Positions 44,025-52,656 of a stretch of DNA of 64,000 bases are shown here, piece by piece. How positions within the stretch are numbered: position 1 is the first letter of the stretch; the number at the start of each line of letters is the position of its first letter. Source of the DNA: Paracoccaceae bacterium (GTDB lineage: Bacteria; Pseudomonadota; Alphaproteobacteria; Rhodobacterales; Rhodobacteraceae); contig JANSYL010000002.1 in NCBI GenBank assembly GCA_024742455.1, positions 62,001 to 126,000 of the forward strand. Reading direction: 5' to 3'. Position numbers and translations under genes: made by a program. The notes beneath the pieces were generated by a model. That model saw nothing but the letters and a program-made list of their open reading frames with translations. It was not told the origin of the DNA and searched no databases.

Positions 44025-44878
44025 CCCATCGCCCCCGGGATCGGGCCGCGCACCGGTGCTGCGGCAGGTGCGGGATTGGCCGCGGGTTCCGGTGCCGTGC
44101 GGCCCTGCGCCAGCTGGATCTGCCTGCGCAGCTCGGCCAGCATTTCCACCGCTTTCGGGGTGTAGAGATCCTCGAGCGTGCGCTTGCCGGGAATATCGAC
44201 CTCCAGCACGTATTGCGCATGGGCGGGCCGACCCGACAGCACGATCACCTGGTCGGACAGGAACACGGATTCCCTTAAATCATGGGTGATCAGCAGGCAG
44301 GTGAACGGTTCCTCGGCCCTGAGATCATGCATGGTGCACCACAGGTCCTCACGCGTGAAGGCGTCGAGTGCGCCGAAGGGTTCGTCAAGGATCAGGACAT
44401 CGGGCTTGTGAATGATCGACCGGCAGAGCGAGGCGCGCTGCCGCATTCCCCCCGACAGTTCCGAAGGGCGCTTGTCGGCGAACCCGGTCAGGCCCACGAG
44501 GTCCAGCAGGTGATGCGCGCGTTGCGTGGCCTCGGCCTTCGACATCGGCGATCTGACGATTTCGAGCGGCAGGAGCACGTTCTGCAGGATCGTGCGCCAT
44601 TCCAGCAGAACCGGGTTCTGGAACGCCATGCCCACCGTGGGCCGGGGCGAGGAGACCAGTTCGGAATGCAGCCACACCTGCCCCTCATCGGGGCGCATCA
44701 GGCCCGACACCAGTCGCGTCAGCGTGGATTTTCCGCAGCCCGAGGGGCCGACGACCGCGCAGAAACTGTTTTCCGGAATCTGCAGCGAGAGATTGTCGAG
44801 CACGGGCAGGGGGCCCGCCTTCGTGGTGTAGGCATGCGAGACCTCGCGCAGCTCGATCATGTGGGGAGAGGTGGTCAA
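44021..44878 (-). CDS. ABC transporter ATP-binding protein
   Basis: A 285-residue ATPase with all motifs: Walker A GPSGCGKST near residue 44, the signature LSGGMRQRASL, Walker B VLILDEPFGALD, and the H-loop LLITHDLRE. It is the SsuB/TauB/ThiZ type. Beyond the normal end there is a tail of about 30 residues rich in Pro and Ala (APEPAANPAPAAAPVRG), which is unusual. It energises the adjacent permease. It lies 179 bp after the binding-protein gene, separated by a stem-loop. Confidence 0.93.
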   Translation of the reverse strand: MTTSPHMIELREVSHAYTTKAGPLPVLDNLSLQIPENSFCAVVGPSGCGKSTLTRLVSGLMRPDEGQVWLHSELVSSPRPTVGMAFQNPVLLEWRTILQNVLLPLEIVRSPMSKAEATQRAHHLLDLVGLTGFADKRPSELSGGMRQRASLCRSIIHKPDVLILDEPFGALDAFTREDLWCTMHDLRAEEPFTCLLITHDLRESVFLSDQVIVLSGRPAHAQYVLEVDIPGKRTLEDLYTPKAVEMLAELRRQIQLAQGRTAPEPAANPAPAAAPVRGPIPGAMG

Positions 44879-45002
44879 AAGGGCGGCTTTCGATTGGTTA
44901 ACGAAACTTCAGACTTGTTCGATTTCTGCAAGGTCATGGTTAACAGCGGCCGAAAATGCGCATGTCACACCCTGTACACTTCCCGTACACACCCGGTGCA
45001 TA

Positions 45003-45035
45003 CACCGGCCGCATTAACCTTTGGCGCGGCCGGTG
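45003..45035 (-). promoter_or_regulatory. Stem-loop between the binding-protein and ATPase genes
   Basis: CACCGGCCGC and GCGGCCGGTG pair perfectly over 10 bp around a 13-base loop, 22 bases after the binding-protein stop. An overlapping shorter stem CCGGTG/CACCGG (44993-45008) competes with it. In such operons an internal stem-loop often protects or attenuates the transcript so that more binding protein than ATPase is made. No clear U-tract follows on the minus strand, so protection is as likely as termination. Confidence 0.55.
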
Positions 45036-45057
45036 CGATTGTCGCGGGACCCGCGCC

Positions 45058-46071
45058 TTACTCCGGCGCGATCATCAGCACGTCGCTCCCCGGCAAATAG
45101 GCGTCGGTGAAATAGAGCGACGGGTCGATCTCGTTCTGGAACTCGTAGGTCAGCTGCAGCTGTTCCAGCGCCGTGGCCATCCGGTCGGCATCGATGTTGC
45201 CCATGCCGTTGGCGACCACGTAATCGGTCAGCACGTTGCCCTCGATGGCCAGTTCCAGACGGCGGGTTTCAAGCTCAACATCGCCCGCCGGGTTACGGTC
45301 GATCACCGCCGCCGCACCAGCCGCCGGGTCGGCGATGGCGTCCGACCAGCCCTCGGCGATCGCCGCCAGCGCGGCAGTTGCGAGGTCCGGGTTGGCCTCA
45401 AGCCACTCGGTATTGGCGATGATGGCATTGCCGTAAAGCGCCACACCATGATCGGCGAAAAGGATCGTGGTGATATCCTCCTCGGGCACACCGAGGCGCG
45501 CCAGCGACAGGTAGGACGAGAAGTTGAAGCCGGTCACGGCATCCACGTTCCCCTCGGCCAGCATCGGCTCACGGGTGGGGAAGCCCACGGGTTCGACGGT
45601 GATGGTCGACACGTCGATGCCGTTCACCTCGGCCAGGATCGGGAATTGCGCCCAGGCCCCGTCCGGCGGGGGCGCGCCCAGGGTGATCCCCTCAAGGTCG
45701 TCGATCCCCGACACGCCCTGGCTGACGCGGCCCACGATGGAAAAGGGCGGGCTGTCATAGACCATCATCACGGCGATGACGGGGGCACCGGGGTTCTGAT
45801 CGAGGAACCGGATCAGGCTGTTGATATCGGCAAAGCCCATCGGGAAGGCGCCCGATGCGACCTTCGGGATCGCGTCGAGCGACCCCTGGCCGGCAGTGAT
45901 TTCGACCTCCAGCCCGGCCTCGGCGAAATGGCCGTTGTCGATGGCGAGGAAATAGGGCGCGGACGGGCCTTCGAAGCGCCAGTCCAGCGCGAAGTTCATC
46001 GTCTCCTGGGCGGTCAGCGGGGTCGCGGCCAGAATGGCGGCGCCAAGCATCGGAATTGCACGGGTGAACAC
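45058..46071 (-). CDS. NMT1/THI5-like ABC substrate-binding protein
   Basis: A 337-residue periplasmic binding protein with a signal peptide (ending LTAQE). It shows NMT1/THI5-type sequence: NFALDWRFEGPSAPYFLAID, NGHFAEAGLEVEITAGQGS, VASGAFPMGFADINSLI, and GITLGAPPPDGAWAQFPIL. The GTG at 46071 has GAGGAGAGA before it and begins the signal peptide; an upstream ATG gives unrelated residues. The ligand may be a pyrimidine precursor, sulfonate or amine; it cannot be fixed from sequence. First gene of the transporter operon. Confidence 0.9.
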   Translation of the reverse strand: MFTRAIPMLGAAILAATPLTAQETMNFALDWRFEGPSAPYFLAIDNGHFAEAGLEVEITAGQGSLDAIPKVASGAFPMGFADINSLIRFLDQNPGAPVIAVMMVYDSPPFSIVGRVSQGVSGIDDLEGITLGAPPPDGAWAQFPILAEVNGIDVSTITVEPVGFPTREPMLAEGNVDAVTGFNFSSYLSLARLGVPEEDITTILFADHGVALYGNAIIANTEWLEANPDLATAALAAIAEGWSDAIADPAAGAAAVIDRNPAGDVELETRRLELAIEGNVLTDYVVANGMGNIDADRMATALEQLQLTYEFQNEIDPSLYFTDAYLPGSDVLMIAPE

Positions 46072-46241
46072 GGTATATCTCTCCTCTCGGGGCAGCGTGT
46101 CATTCAAACGCCACCACCAGAGGCTGAGCACCCGGGGCGGTCAATCGCCGCCACGAATCCTGCGCCGCCCGGTCGCAGAAACCGGCGCGTTTCTGTGCAT
46201 TCTGCCCAATATTTAATCGCTTGCAGGAGGTCTGCCCGCGA

Positions 46242-48107
46242 TTACATCCGAAACCCGAAGCGGTGAAACCCCGACGGGCGCAGGCCCAGATCGGTCAGGC
46301 CCAGGGCGCTTTGCCCCTCGGTATCGGTGACGGCACCCGGCCCGGTGCAGAACGACACCGGCACACCGCCCAGCGGCACGAAGCGCCAGACCGTCCGGGG
46401 CGCAGGCGCGATCGGGCCGCGCGCTGACTTGAGATAGGCCGCCACGCAGTCGCGCACCGGATCGGATGTTTCCAGAACCGTTTCCGACCATGCTGCCGCC
46501 GCGAAACCGCCGCCGCCGCTGGCGCGGAAATTGTTGGTGGCGACCAGCACCTCGTCGGCATCCGCCAGCGGGCGGCCATCGGCCAGGGTCACGTCCTGTA
46601 CCCGACCGCCGGACCCCGCCCGGCTCAGGTCGATCTTGTAGGACAGGCCGTAGAGGACGTCGAAGTAATAGCTCGAATAGCCTTCTTCCAGCAGGCGCTG
46701 CGGGCCATCGCCCCCCGGCGTGCGCGCGATCGTGCGGAAGATCGAGGCCGAGGTTTCCAGCCAGGCGCGCAGACCGGCACCGGTGACCTTGAGCACGGCG
46801 AGAAAGTTCGGAAACACGTAAAGGTCGGCCGCGTGCCGCAGCCTCAGCGCGCCGGCGGGAATGTCGGTGAAATGCCCCGGCCCGCCGCGTCCGCCCGCCT
46901 TGAAAGGGGCCACCGCCGCCAGGATCGGCAGGTCCTGCAGATGGGGCGTGCCCGCCAGGCGGCGGGCGACCTCGGCGCGCTTGGCCTCGGCCACCACATC
47001 CATCGCGTGCGACCGGCCCAGCATGGCGAAATAGGTGGTCAGCCGGGCCGCGCTGCGGCCCAGAACCCGGCCCGATTGGCGCCGGGTTTCGCGGTGGTCC
47101 TGCAGCAGTTGCGCCCGCAGGGCCGGAAGACGCCGAAGGCTGCGGCGCAGGGCGGCGGTGGCCCCCGCCCGCGTGTCACGGATCGGATGAACATCCGCGA
47201 CGCTGTCCTGCACCGTCCAGCGCCCCCCCGGATCGGCGACGGGCCGCGCGACGGTCAGTCTGATATGGCCCAGATGCGACCCCCAGTAGCCCGGCTGGAT
47301 CAGGGCGGCCCGCATCCTGCCACCGGGCTCGGCGATGACCCGGTGGGTATGGCCCGCCACAACGGCATCCACGCCATCGAGCCCGGCAATGGCCCCGGCG
47401 GCGTTTTCGGCCCCGTCGCCCGGTCGCTCGCCACCGACCCCGCTATGGGCCAGCACCACCAGCAGATCGACATCATCGCGGATACGGGCGATCTCGCGCC
47501 GGGTTGCGGTGACCATGTCCTCCCATATCAGCGCGTCCTTCAGGATCGCCCCGTGCCATTGCGCGATCTGGGGCGGGGCCACGCCGATGATGCCTACGCG
47601 GAACGGATGCTGCCGTCCCGCCCGGTCGGTGACGGTCCGGCGCAGCACCACGTGGCCGGGCAGGAAATCGCCCCCGTCGGCAAGCCGGGCATTGGCCAGC
47701 ACCACCGGAAAGCGCGCATCCGCCACCGCCTGTCGCACCACCCCGAGCCCGAAATCGAAATCATGGTTGCCGAGCGTGGCCGCGTCGTAATTCATCGCGT
47801 TCATCGCCGCGATCATCGGATGCGGCTTTGCCCCATCGCCCCGGGAGACGGCGACATCGCCGAGCGGGGCGCCCTGCAACGTGTCCCCGTTGTCAACGAG
47901 CAGGCAGTTTTCCGGGATGACGGCGAGATCGCCGATCCGCGCGGCAATGCCCGCAAGGCCCACCGTGTCGTCCCTCTGGTCGGTGTAGTAATTGAAGGGA
48001 AACAGATGCGCGTGCAGGTCCGTCGTGGCCAGGACGGTCACGTCGGCAATTGCCGTTTCCGTGGCCGATGCAAGTTCGGGCCGGGGAAAATCATACACGC
48101 GGGTCAT
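46242..48107 (-). CDS. 2',3'-cyclic-nucleotide phosphodiesterase/5'-nucleotidase family protein
   Basis: A 621-residue protein of the CpdB/UshA family. The metallophosphoesterase half has TTDLHAHLFPFNYY (residues 29-42), VDNGDTLQGAPLGD, TLGNHDFDFGLGV and VVAGHTHRV, the full set of metal ligands. The C-terminal nucleotidase half has YKIDLSRAGSGG and ATNNFRASGGGGFA. It should hydrolyse cyclic and 3'-nucleotides. Unlike classic CpdB, no signal peptide is visible at the N-terminus (MTRVYDFPRPELASATETAI), which is odd for this usually periplasmic family. Confidence 0.88.
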   Translation of the reverse strand: MTRVYDFPRPELASATETAIADVTVLATTDLHAHLFPFNYYTDQRDDTVGLAGIAARIGDLAVIPENCLLVDNGDTLQGAPLGDVAVSRGDGAKPHPMIAAMNAMNYDAATLGNHDFDFGLGVVRQAVADARFPVVLANARLADGGDFLPGHVVLRRTVTDRAGRQHPFRVGIIGVAPPQIAQWHGAILKDALIWEDMVTATRREIARIRDDVDLLVVLAHSGVGGERPGDGAENAAGAIAGLDGVDAVVAGHTHRVIAEPGGRMRAALIQPGYWGSHLGHIRLTVARPVADPGGRWTVQDSVADVHPIRDTRAGATAALRRSLRRLPALRAQLLQDHRETRRQSGRVLGRSAARLTTYFAMLGRSHAMDVVAEAKRAEVARRLAGTPHLQDLPILAAVAPFKAGGRGGPGHFTDIPAGALRLRHAADLYVFPNFLAVLKVTGAGLRAWLETSASIFRTIARTPGGDGPQRLLEEGYSSYYFDVLYGLSYKIDLSRAGSGGRVQDVTLADGRPLADADEVLVATNNFRASGGGGFAAAAWSETVLETSDPVRDCVAAYLKSARGPIAPAPRTVWRFVPLGGVPVSFCTGPGAVTDTEGQSALGLTDLGLRPSGFHRFGFRM

Positions 48108-48256
48108 TGTGTTAGCTGGTCGTTGCGCCTAGCCAGTATTCAGGGGGCGGGTCGTGCGGAACAACCCGCGCGTGTGGGCGCAGGGTCATTTCAAAGGCAA
48201 TCATTGTCGCTGTGCCCCATCGGCCATACCCATGGCCAGGACGGAGATTGGGGGTC

Positions 48257-49234
48257 ATGCGCAACGCGGAATCTGTCACCTTCGGCGGCTCTGACCTTGA
48301 CCGGATGGCACATCGGCGCGCGGCACCGGAGCTGTCGGCGCCCGGCCCCGGCGAACGGGCCGAGACCTGCGTGATCTGGCGCGGCAAGGCGCTGTGCCGG
48401 GGCGGGGCCGAGGGCGGGCCGCTGAGCCTTCTGCGCCTGCCGATGGAGCACCCGATGCTGAAGGCAGACCCGACACCGCCTGCCTTTCTGGGCAAGCTTG
48501 AAGATACCCTGATCTTTGCCAAGGACCTGTCGGCCTGGCAACCGGTCGAGCCGGTGGATGAGGCGCAGATCGGCGCCTTTGCCGACCGGTCGACGCAGCA
48601 TCATCCGCTGGCGCCCGAGGACAGCGGATTTTTCGAACTGCGCAGCATGATGACCCGGCTTGCCCCGCGCGATGCGGAACTTGCCGTGACCGCGCGCGCC
48701 CTGTTCGTCTGGCACCGCAATCACCGGTTCTGCGCCCGCTGCGGACAGGCAAGCGACGTTGCAGATGCCGGGTGGAAACGGCTGTGCCCCGCCTGCGGCA
48801 CGCAGCATTTCCCCCGCACCGACCCGGTGGTCATCATGCTGATCACCCGGGGCGACCGGGTGCTGGTGGGCCGGTCGCCCGGCTGGCCGGACCGGATGTA
48901 TTCCCTGCTGGCCGGATTCGTGGAACCGGGTGAAACGGTCGAGGCGGCGGTGCGCCGCGAGGTGTTCGAGGAATCCGCGATCCGGGTGGGTGAGGTCACC
49001 TATCTGGCCAGCCAGCCCTGGCCCTATCCGTCCTCGCTGATGATCGGGTGCCATGGCGAGGCCCTGACCGATGAGATCACCGTCGATCCGAACGAACTGG
49101 AGGATGCGATCTGGCTGACCCGGCAGGACCTGCTCGAGGTGTTCGCGGGCACCCACCCGGCCGTCGCGGGCGCCCGCCCCGGCGCCATCGCGCATTTCCT
49201 GCTGGAACGCTGGCTGGCCGACGATCTCGATTGA
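48257..49234 (+). CDS. nudC: NudC, NAD(H) pyrophosphatase / RNA deNADding enzyme
   Basis: A protein of 325 residues. It has an N-terminal NUDIX-like domain, a zinc ribbon (CARCG near 154 and CPACG near 172), and a Nudix box (GFVEPGETVEAAVRREVFEE near 220) with the usual Gly after EE-x replaced by Ala. The NudC-specific SQPWPYPSSLMIG follows. It hydrolyses NADH to NMNH and AMP and removes NAD caps from RNA. The ATG at 48257 follows GGGGGTC; the frame is open upstream but unrelated. Confidence 0.93.
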   Translation: MRNAESVTFGGSDLDRMAHRRAAPELSAPGPGERAETCVIWRGKALCRGGAEGGPLSLLRLPMEHPMLKADPTPPAFLGKLEDTLIFAKDLSAWQPVEPVDEAQIGAFADRSTQHHPLAPEDSGFFELRSMMTRLAPRDAELAVTARALFVWHRNHRFCARCGQASDVADAGWKRLCPACGTQHFPRTDPVVIMLITRGDRVLVGRSPGWPDRMYSLLAGFVEPGETVEAAVRREVFEESAIRVGEVTYLASQPWPYPSSLMIGCHGEALTDEITVDPNELEDAIWLTRQDLLEVFAGTHPAVAGARPGAIAHFLLERWLADDLD

Positions 49235-49314
49235 CCGCACAGGCGCCACGACGCTTGACCGGACGCGCCTGCCGGGCAAGGTGACGGCACGCGCGAACGA
49301 CTACGGAGACAGCC

Positions 49315-49791
49315 ATGGAACTTTCGGTCAGCGAAGATATCGACGCCCCGGCCGCCGCCGTCTGGGACCGCGTGACCGATTTCTCCATGGCCGAGGACAT
49401 GGCGAAAGGCCGGGGGGTGGAGCTGAGCCGTGCCGGAAACTGTACACAGGCGGCGCAGGGCGTCGAGTGGCGGGGCAAGGTGACGGTGCGGGGGAAAACC
49501 CGCAAGATCACCTCGCGCATAAGCCATTTCGCGCCCGAGGACACGCTGGTCGTCGACAGCACGATCGGCGGGATGCGCACTGTCTATACCGTGATCCTCG
49601 TGCCGCTGGCGCCCGAGGTGACGCGCGCCACCGCCACGCTGGAAGTCAGTGCCACCACGCTTACGGCGCGGCTGATCCTGCAGACGATGAAGCTGGCGCG
49701 CGGGCGTCTGGCCGATCGCTTGCAGGGCCTGCTCAGACGGCAGGGCAAGGCGGCAAGGGCCGCGCATGAAAAGGCGATGCGGTCGGCCTAG
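49315..49791 (+). CDS. SRPBCC family protein
   Basis: A 158-residue protein with the START/SRPBCC lipid-binding fold: MELSVSEDIDAPAAAVWDRV at the start, WRGKVTVRGKTRKI in the middle and an amphipathic C-terminal helix (LILQTMKLARGRLADRLQG). Such proteins bind hydrophobic ligands or assist polyketide or toxin functions; no specific role is visible. GGAGACAGCC precedes the ATG. Its TAG overlaps the TAG of the convergent methionine sulfoxide reductase gene. Confidence 0.8.
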   Translation: MELSVSEDIDAPAAAVWDRVTDFSMAEDMAKGRGVELSRAGNCTQAAQGVEWRGKVTVRGKTRKITSRISHFAPEDTLVVDSTIGGMRTVYTVILVPLAPEVTRATATLEVSATTLTARLILQTMKLARGRLADRLQGLLRRQGKAARAAHEKAMRSA

Positions 49792-50243
49792 ACCTGCCTG
49801 AACACGTCATCGAGGATCGCCTGCAGCGCCCCGGCATCGGCTTCGGTGAAGGCATCTGGGCGGTCGCTGTCGATATCGAACACCGCGATCAGGCGGCCAT
49901 GCCCGTCCCGGACCGGCAGCACCAGTTCCGACCGGGTGCTGGCGGCACAGGCGATGTGGCCGGGAAAGGCCTCGACATCGGGGACCAGCTGCACCGTTTC
50001 CGTCCGCGCGCAGGCCCCGCACACGCCCCGGTCAAACGGGATGGTCAGGCACCCGTGCCCGCCCTGGTAGGGCCCGATCTTCAGCAGGCCGGGTGCAACG
50101 ACCCGGTAAAACCCGGTCCAGTCGAACCGGTCATCGGCGTGGTGCACCTCGCAGGCGACCGTGGCCATGAGGGCGACCACATCATCCTCACCGCCGGTCA
50201 GGGCGGTGATGGTCTTGGCGAGGGCGGGGTAATCGGCGGTCAT
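49788..50243 (-). CDS. GAF-domain free methionine-(R)-sulfoxide reductase
   Basis: A 151-residue single GAF domain of the fRMsr type. The motifs WTGFYRV, LKIGPYQGGHGCLTIPFDRGV split over two strands, VCGACARTET and VPDVEAFPGHIACAASTRSELVLPV supply the Cys cluster used to reduce free Met-R-sulfoxide. It is an oxidative-damage repair enzyme of the cytoplasm. The ATG at 50243 (MTADYPALAK) matches the family; an upstream ATG adds 12 unrelated residues. It lies tail-to-tail with the SRPBCC gene. Confidence 0.9.
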   Translation of the reverse strand: MTADYPALAKTITALTGGEDDVVALMATVACEVHHADDRFDWTGFYRVVAPGLLKIGPYQGGHGCLTIPFDRGVCGACARTETVQLVPDVEAFPGHIACAASTRSELVLPVRDGHGRLIAVFDIDSDRPDAFTEADAGALQAILDDVFRQV

Positions 50244-50291
50244 GGCCCGGACCTGCCACAGGGGCGGGTCCGGGTCCACAACACTTCGTCA

Positions 50292-50720
50292 TCAGCGGTT
50301 GTCGTAAGCCGCCGGGCCGAGGTCATCGCCATTGCCGCGCAGCAGGAAGAACACCCCGCCCGCCAGCAGCATCGACTGGAACTGCCAGCCGATCCACGGC
50401 CCGAAATAGATCATCACGATCACACCGGTTACCACGATGGCGATGCCCAGCCCCGCCAGCCGGGTCAGCACATCCCCGAACCAGTTGCGCAAGAGCCCGC
50501 CGAGCAGCAGGGCGATCCCGCCGCCGATCTCGGCCAGCGCGGCCAGCCCGAACACGATCAGGGGCAGACCGTAGGAGTCCGCCTGGGCGGCAAAGCCGGG
50601 GATCTTGAACCAGCCCTGCTGGATCACCACGGCGGCCAGAGGCACGCGGATGACCTAGTCGGCATAGGACGGGGTGGGAAGGCGGCGCGAATAGGACGCC
50701 AGGGTATCAATGGCCGTCAT
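50292..50720 (-). pseudogene. DoxX-family membrane protein interrupted by an amber codon
   Basis: Reading from ATG 50720 (GGAGCC upstream) gives MTAIDTLASYSRRLPTPSYAD, then TAG at 50655-50657, and then VIRVPLAAVVIQQGWFKIPG and four membrane helices to the normal end (FLLRGNGDDLGPAAYDNR). The frame is otherwise intact, so one base change has broken a DoxX-like gene of about 142 codons. Trp (TGG) is the likely original codon by family pattern (YADW). A GTG at 50645 could restart a shortened product of 117 residues. DoxX proteins are small redox-linked membrane proteins. Confidence 0.8.
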
Positions 50721-51005
50721 GGGATCGGCTCCTTTCATGCAAATCGGTCATTCTCGACCCGCACTTAGGCAGCCCGCGCGCCCCGGCAATTGCGCCAAAG
50801 GCGGGTGATCGGGGCCGATCAACCGGCACGTGTGACCCGCGCCTGCCCGCCATGCGAAGGCATACCACGGCACACCGTCATACCTTGTTCAAATCCCTGA
50901 ATTTTCGACATTTTCACGGCGCCGTGAACGACCCGGAGGCCGGGTTTCAGGCCGCCGGCGCGGGGATATCGGCGTCACGCGGTCGCACCACGTGACGGGG
51001 CCGGA

Positions 51006-52217
51006 TCAGACTCGTTCGATGGCAATGGCCGTGCCTTCCCCGCCCCCGATGCAGATCGCCGCGACCCCGCGCTTGAGGTCATAGCGTTCCAACGCGTTCA
51101 GCAGCGTCACCATGATCCTTGCCCCCGAGGCCCCGATAGGGTGGCCCAGCGCGCAGGCCCCGCCATGGACGTTCAGCTTGTCATGGGGCACGCCCAGTTC
51201 ATGCATGAAGGCCATGGGCACGACCGCAAAGGCCTCGTTCACCTCCCACAGGTCGACATCCCCGACGCTCCAGCCGAGCCGGTCGAGCAATTTGCGCGCA
51301 GCAGGCACGGGGGCGGTGGGAAACAGGTTCGGGGCCTGCGCGTGGGACGCATGGCCGAGGACGCGGGCGCGCACCTGCAGCCCCCTGGCCTCTGCCGCAC
51401 GTTCGGTGGCCAGCACCAGCGCCGCCGCCCCGTCCGAGATCGACGAGGAATTGGCCGCCGTCACCGTGCCGCCGTCGCGAAAGGCGGGTTTGAGATGCGG
51501 GATCTTCTCGGGCCGGGCCTTGCCGGGTTGTTCATCGGCGCTGATCGCGGTCCAGCCGTCCTGCACTCCCAGGGCCACCTCCGCCGCGCCGCGCGCCGGC
51601 GACACCGACACCGCCGCGATCTCGCCGTCGAAGCCGCCGTCCTGTTGCGCGGACAGCGCGCGGGTCAGGGACGCGATGGCATAGTCGTCCTGGGCCGCGC
51701 GGGTGAACTGGAACGCCTCGGCGCAATCCTCGGCAAAGGTGCCCATCAGGCGGCCCTTGTCATAGGCGTCTTCCAGCCCGTCGAGAAACATGTGGTCCTG
51801 GGCCTGCGTGTGCCCGATCCGCGCACCGCCCCGCATCGCGGGCATCAGGTAGGGGGCATTGGTCATGCTTTCCATGCCGCCCGCCACGACGATCCCCGCC
51901 TGACCCAGCGCCAGCTGGTCAAAGGCCATCATCGCGGCCTTCATGCCGGACCCGCACATCTTGTTCAGCGTCGTCGCGGGCACCTCTTCGCCCAGACCGG
52001 CGGCAAAGCCCGCCTGCCGCGCCGGGGCCTGCCCCTGACCCGCGGGCAACACGCAGCCCATCAGCAATTCGTCGACATCTGCGGCCTCGGCACCGGCCCG
52101 TTCAAGCGCCGCCCTGATGGCTGCGCCGCCCAGTTGCGGTGCCGCAACCGATTTGAAGTCTCCCTGAAACCCACCCATCGGCGTCCGCGCGCCGCTGGCG
52201 ATCACCACGTTTTCCAT
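51006..52217 (-). CDS. Acetyl-CoA acetyltransferase (thiolase)
   Basis: A 403-residue thiolase. The nucleophile Cys is in TTLNKMCGSGMKAAMMA near residue 88. The middle signature is VNEAFAVVPMAFMHELG, followed by NVHGGACALGHPIGASGAR with the catalytic His. The second Cys region reads AAICIGGGEGTAIAIE. It condenses or cleaves acetoacetyl-CoA or 3-ketoacyl-CoA, in polyhydroxybutyrate formation or fatty-acid breakdown. No phb partners are adjacent. GGGAGGGCCGGATC precedes the ATG. Confidence 0.93.
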   Translation of the reverse strand: MENVVIASGARTPMGGFQGDFKSVAAPQLGGAAIRAALERAGAEAADVDELLMGCVLPAGQGQAPARQAGFAAGLGEEVPATTLNKMCGSGMKAAMMAFDQLALGQAGIVVAGGMESMTNAPYLMPAMRGGARIGHTQAQDHMFLDGLEDAYDKGRLMGTFAEDCAEAFQFTRAAQDDYAIASLTRALSAQQDGGFDGEIAAVSVSPARGAAEVALGVQDGWTAISADEQPGKARPEKIPHLKPAFRDGGTVTAANSSSISDGAAALVLATERAAEARGLQVRARVLGHASHAQAPNLFPTAPVPAARKLLDRLGWSVGDVDLWEVNEAFAVVPMAFMHELGVPHDKLNVHGGACALGHPIGASGARIMVTLLNALERYDLKRGVAAICIGGGEGTAIAIERV

Positions 52218-52311
52218 GATCCGGCCCTCCCGCCCCCTGTGTCGAAACAGATTGGTAAGGCTTCCCCTTTAGGAGGGCCAGCAAAAGCTATTGCGGAGTC
52301 CGGCGGTGGAT

Positions 52312-52656
52312 ATGCGATTCGAACAGGGCGACGGCATCGGTGTCGTGCGCGTGAACGAAACCCGGATCGACGCGGGCGTCGCGATCCAGTTCAAGGACGA
52401 GTTTCGGACGCTGGTGGGCGATAGCCCCGATCCGGTCGTGCTGGACCTTTCCAGGGTGGAATTCCTCGATTCCAGCGGGCTCGGCGCGGTTGTGGCGGCG
52501 CGCAAGCTTCTGGGCAAGGACCGGGTGATGGCCCTGTCGGGGCTGCTTCCGGCGGTCGACAAGGTGATGACGCTGACGCGGATGAACACGGTGTTCCCGA
52601 TTTTCGCCGATATCGATGCGGCACTGGCGGCGCATGTCCGCGACACGGCGGGGTGA
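52312..52656 (+). CDS. STAS-domain anti-sigma-factor antagonist
   Basis: A 114-residue single STAS domain of the SpoIIAA/RsbV type. The phospho-acceptor motif is EFLDSSGLGAVVAAR, with Ser55 as the likely site, preceded by VVLDLSRV. In partner switching it binds the kinase until phosphorylated. ATG 52312 with GGTGG upstream is preferred over a TTG at 52291. Its stop overlaps the GTG of the kinase gene (GTGA). Neither a sigma factor nor a PP2C phosphatase is nearby, so the target is elsewhere. Confidence 0.88.
   Translation: MRFEQGDGIGVVRVNETRIDAGVAIQFKDEFRTLVGDSPDPVVLDLSRVEFLDSSGLGAVVAARKLLGKDRVMALSGLLPAVDKVMTLTRMNTVFPIFADIDAALAAHVRDTAG

Noticed and set aside
50721-51005. Possible small RNA or gene between DoxX and thiolase
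   Set aside because: There is no promoter-terminator pair or coding signal that I could support; it is probably an upstream region for the DoxX gene.
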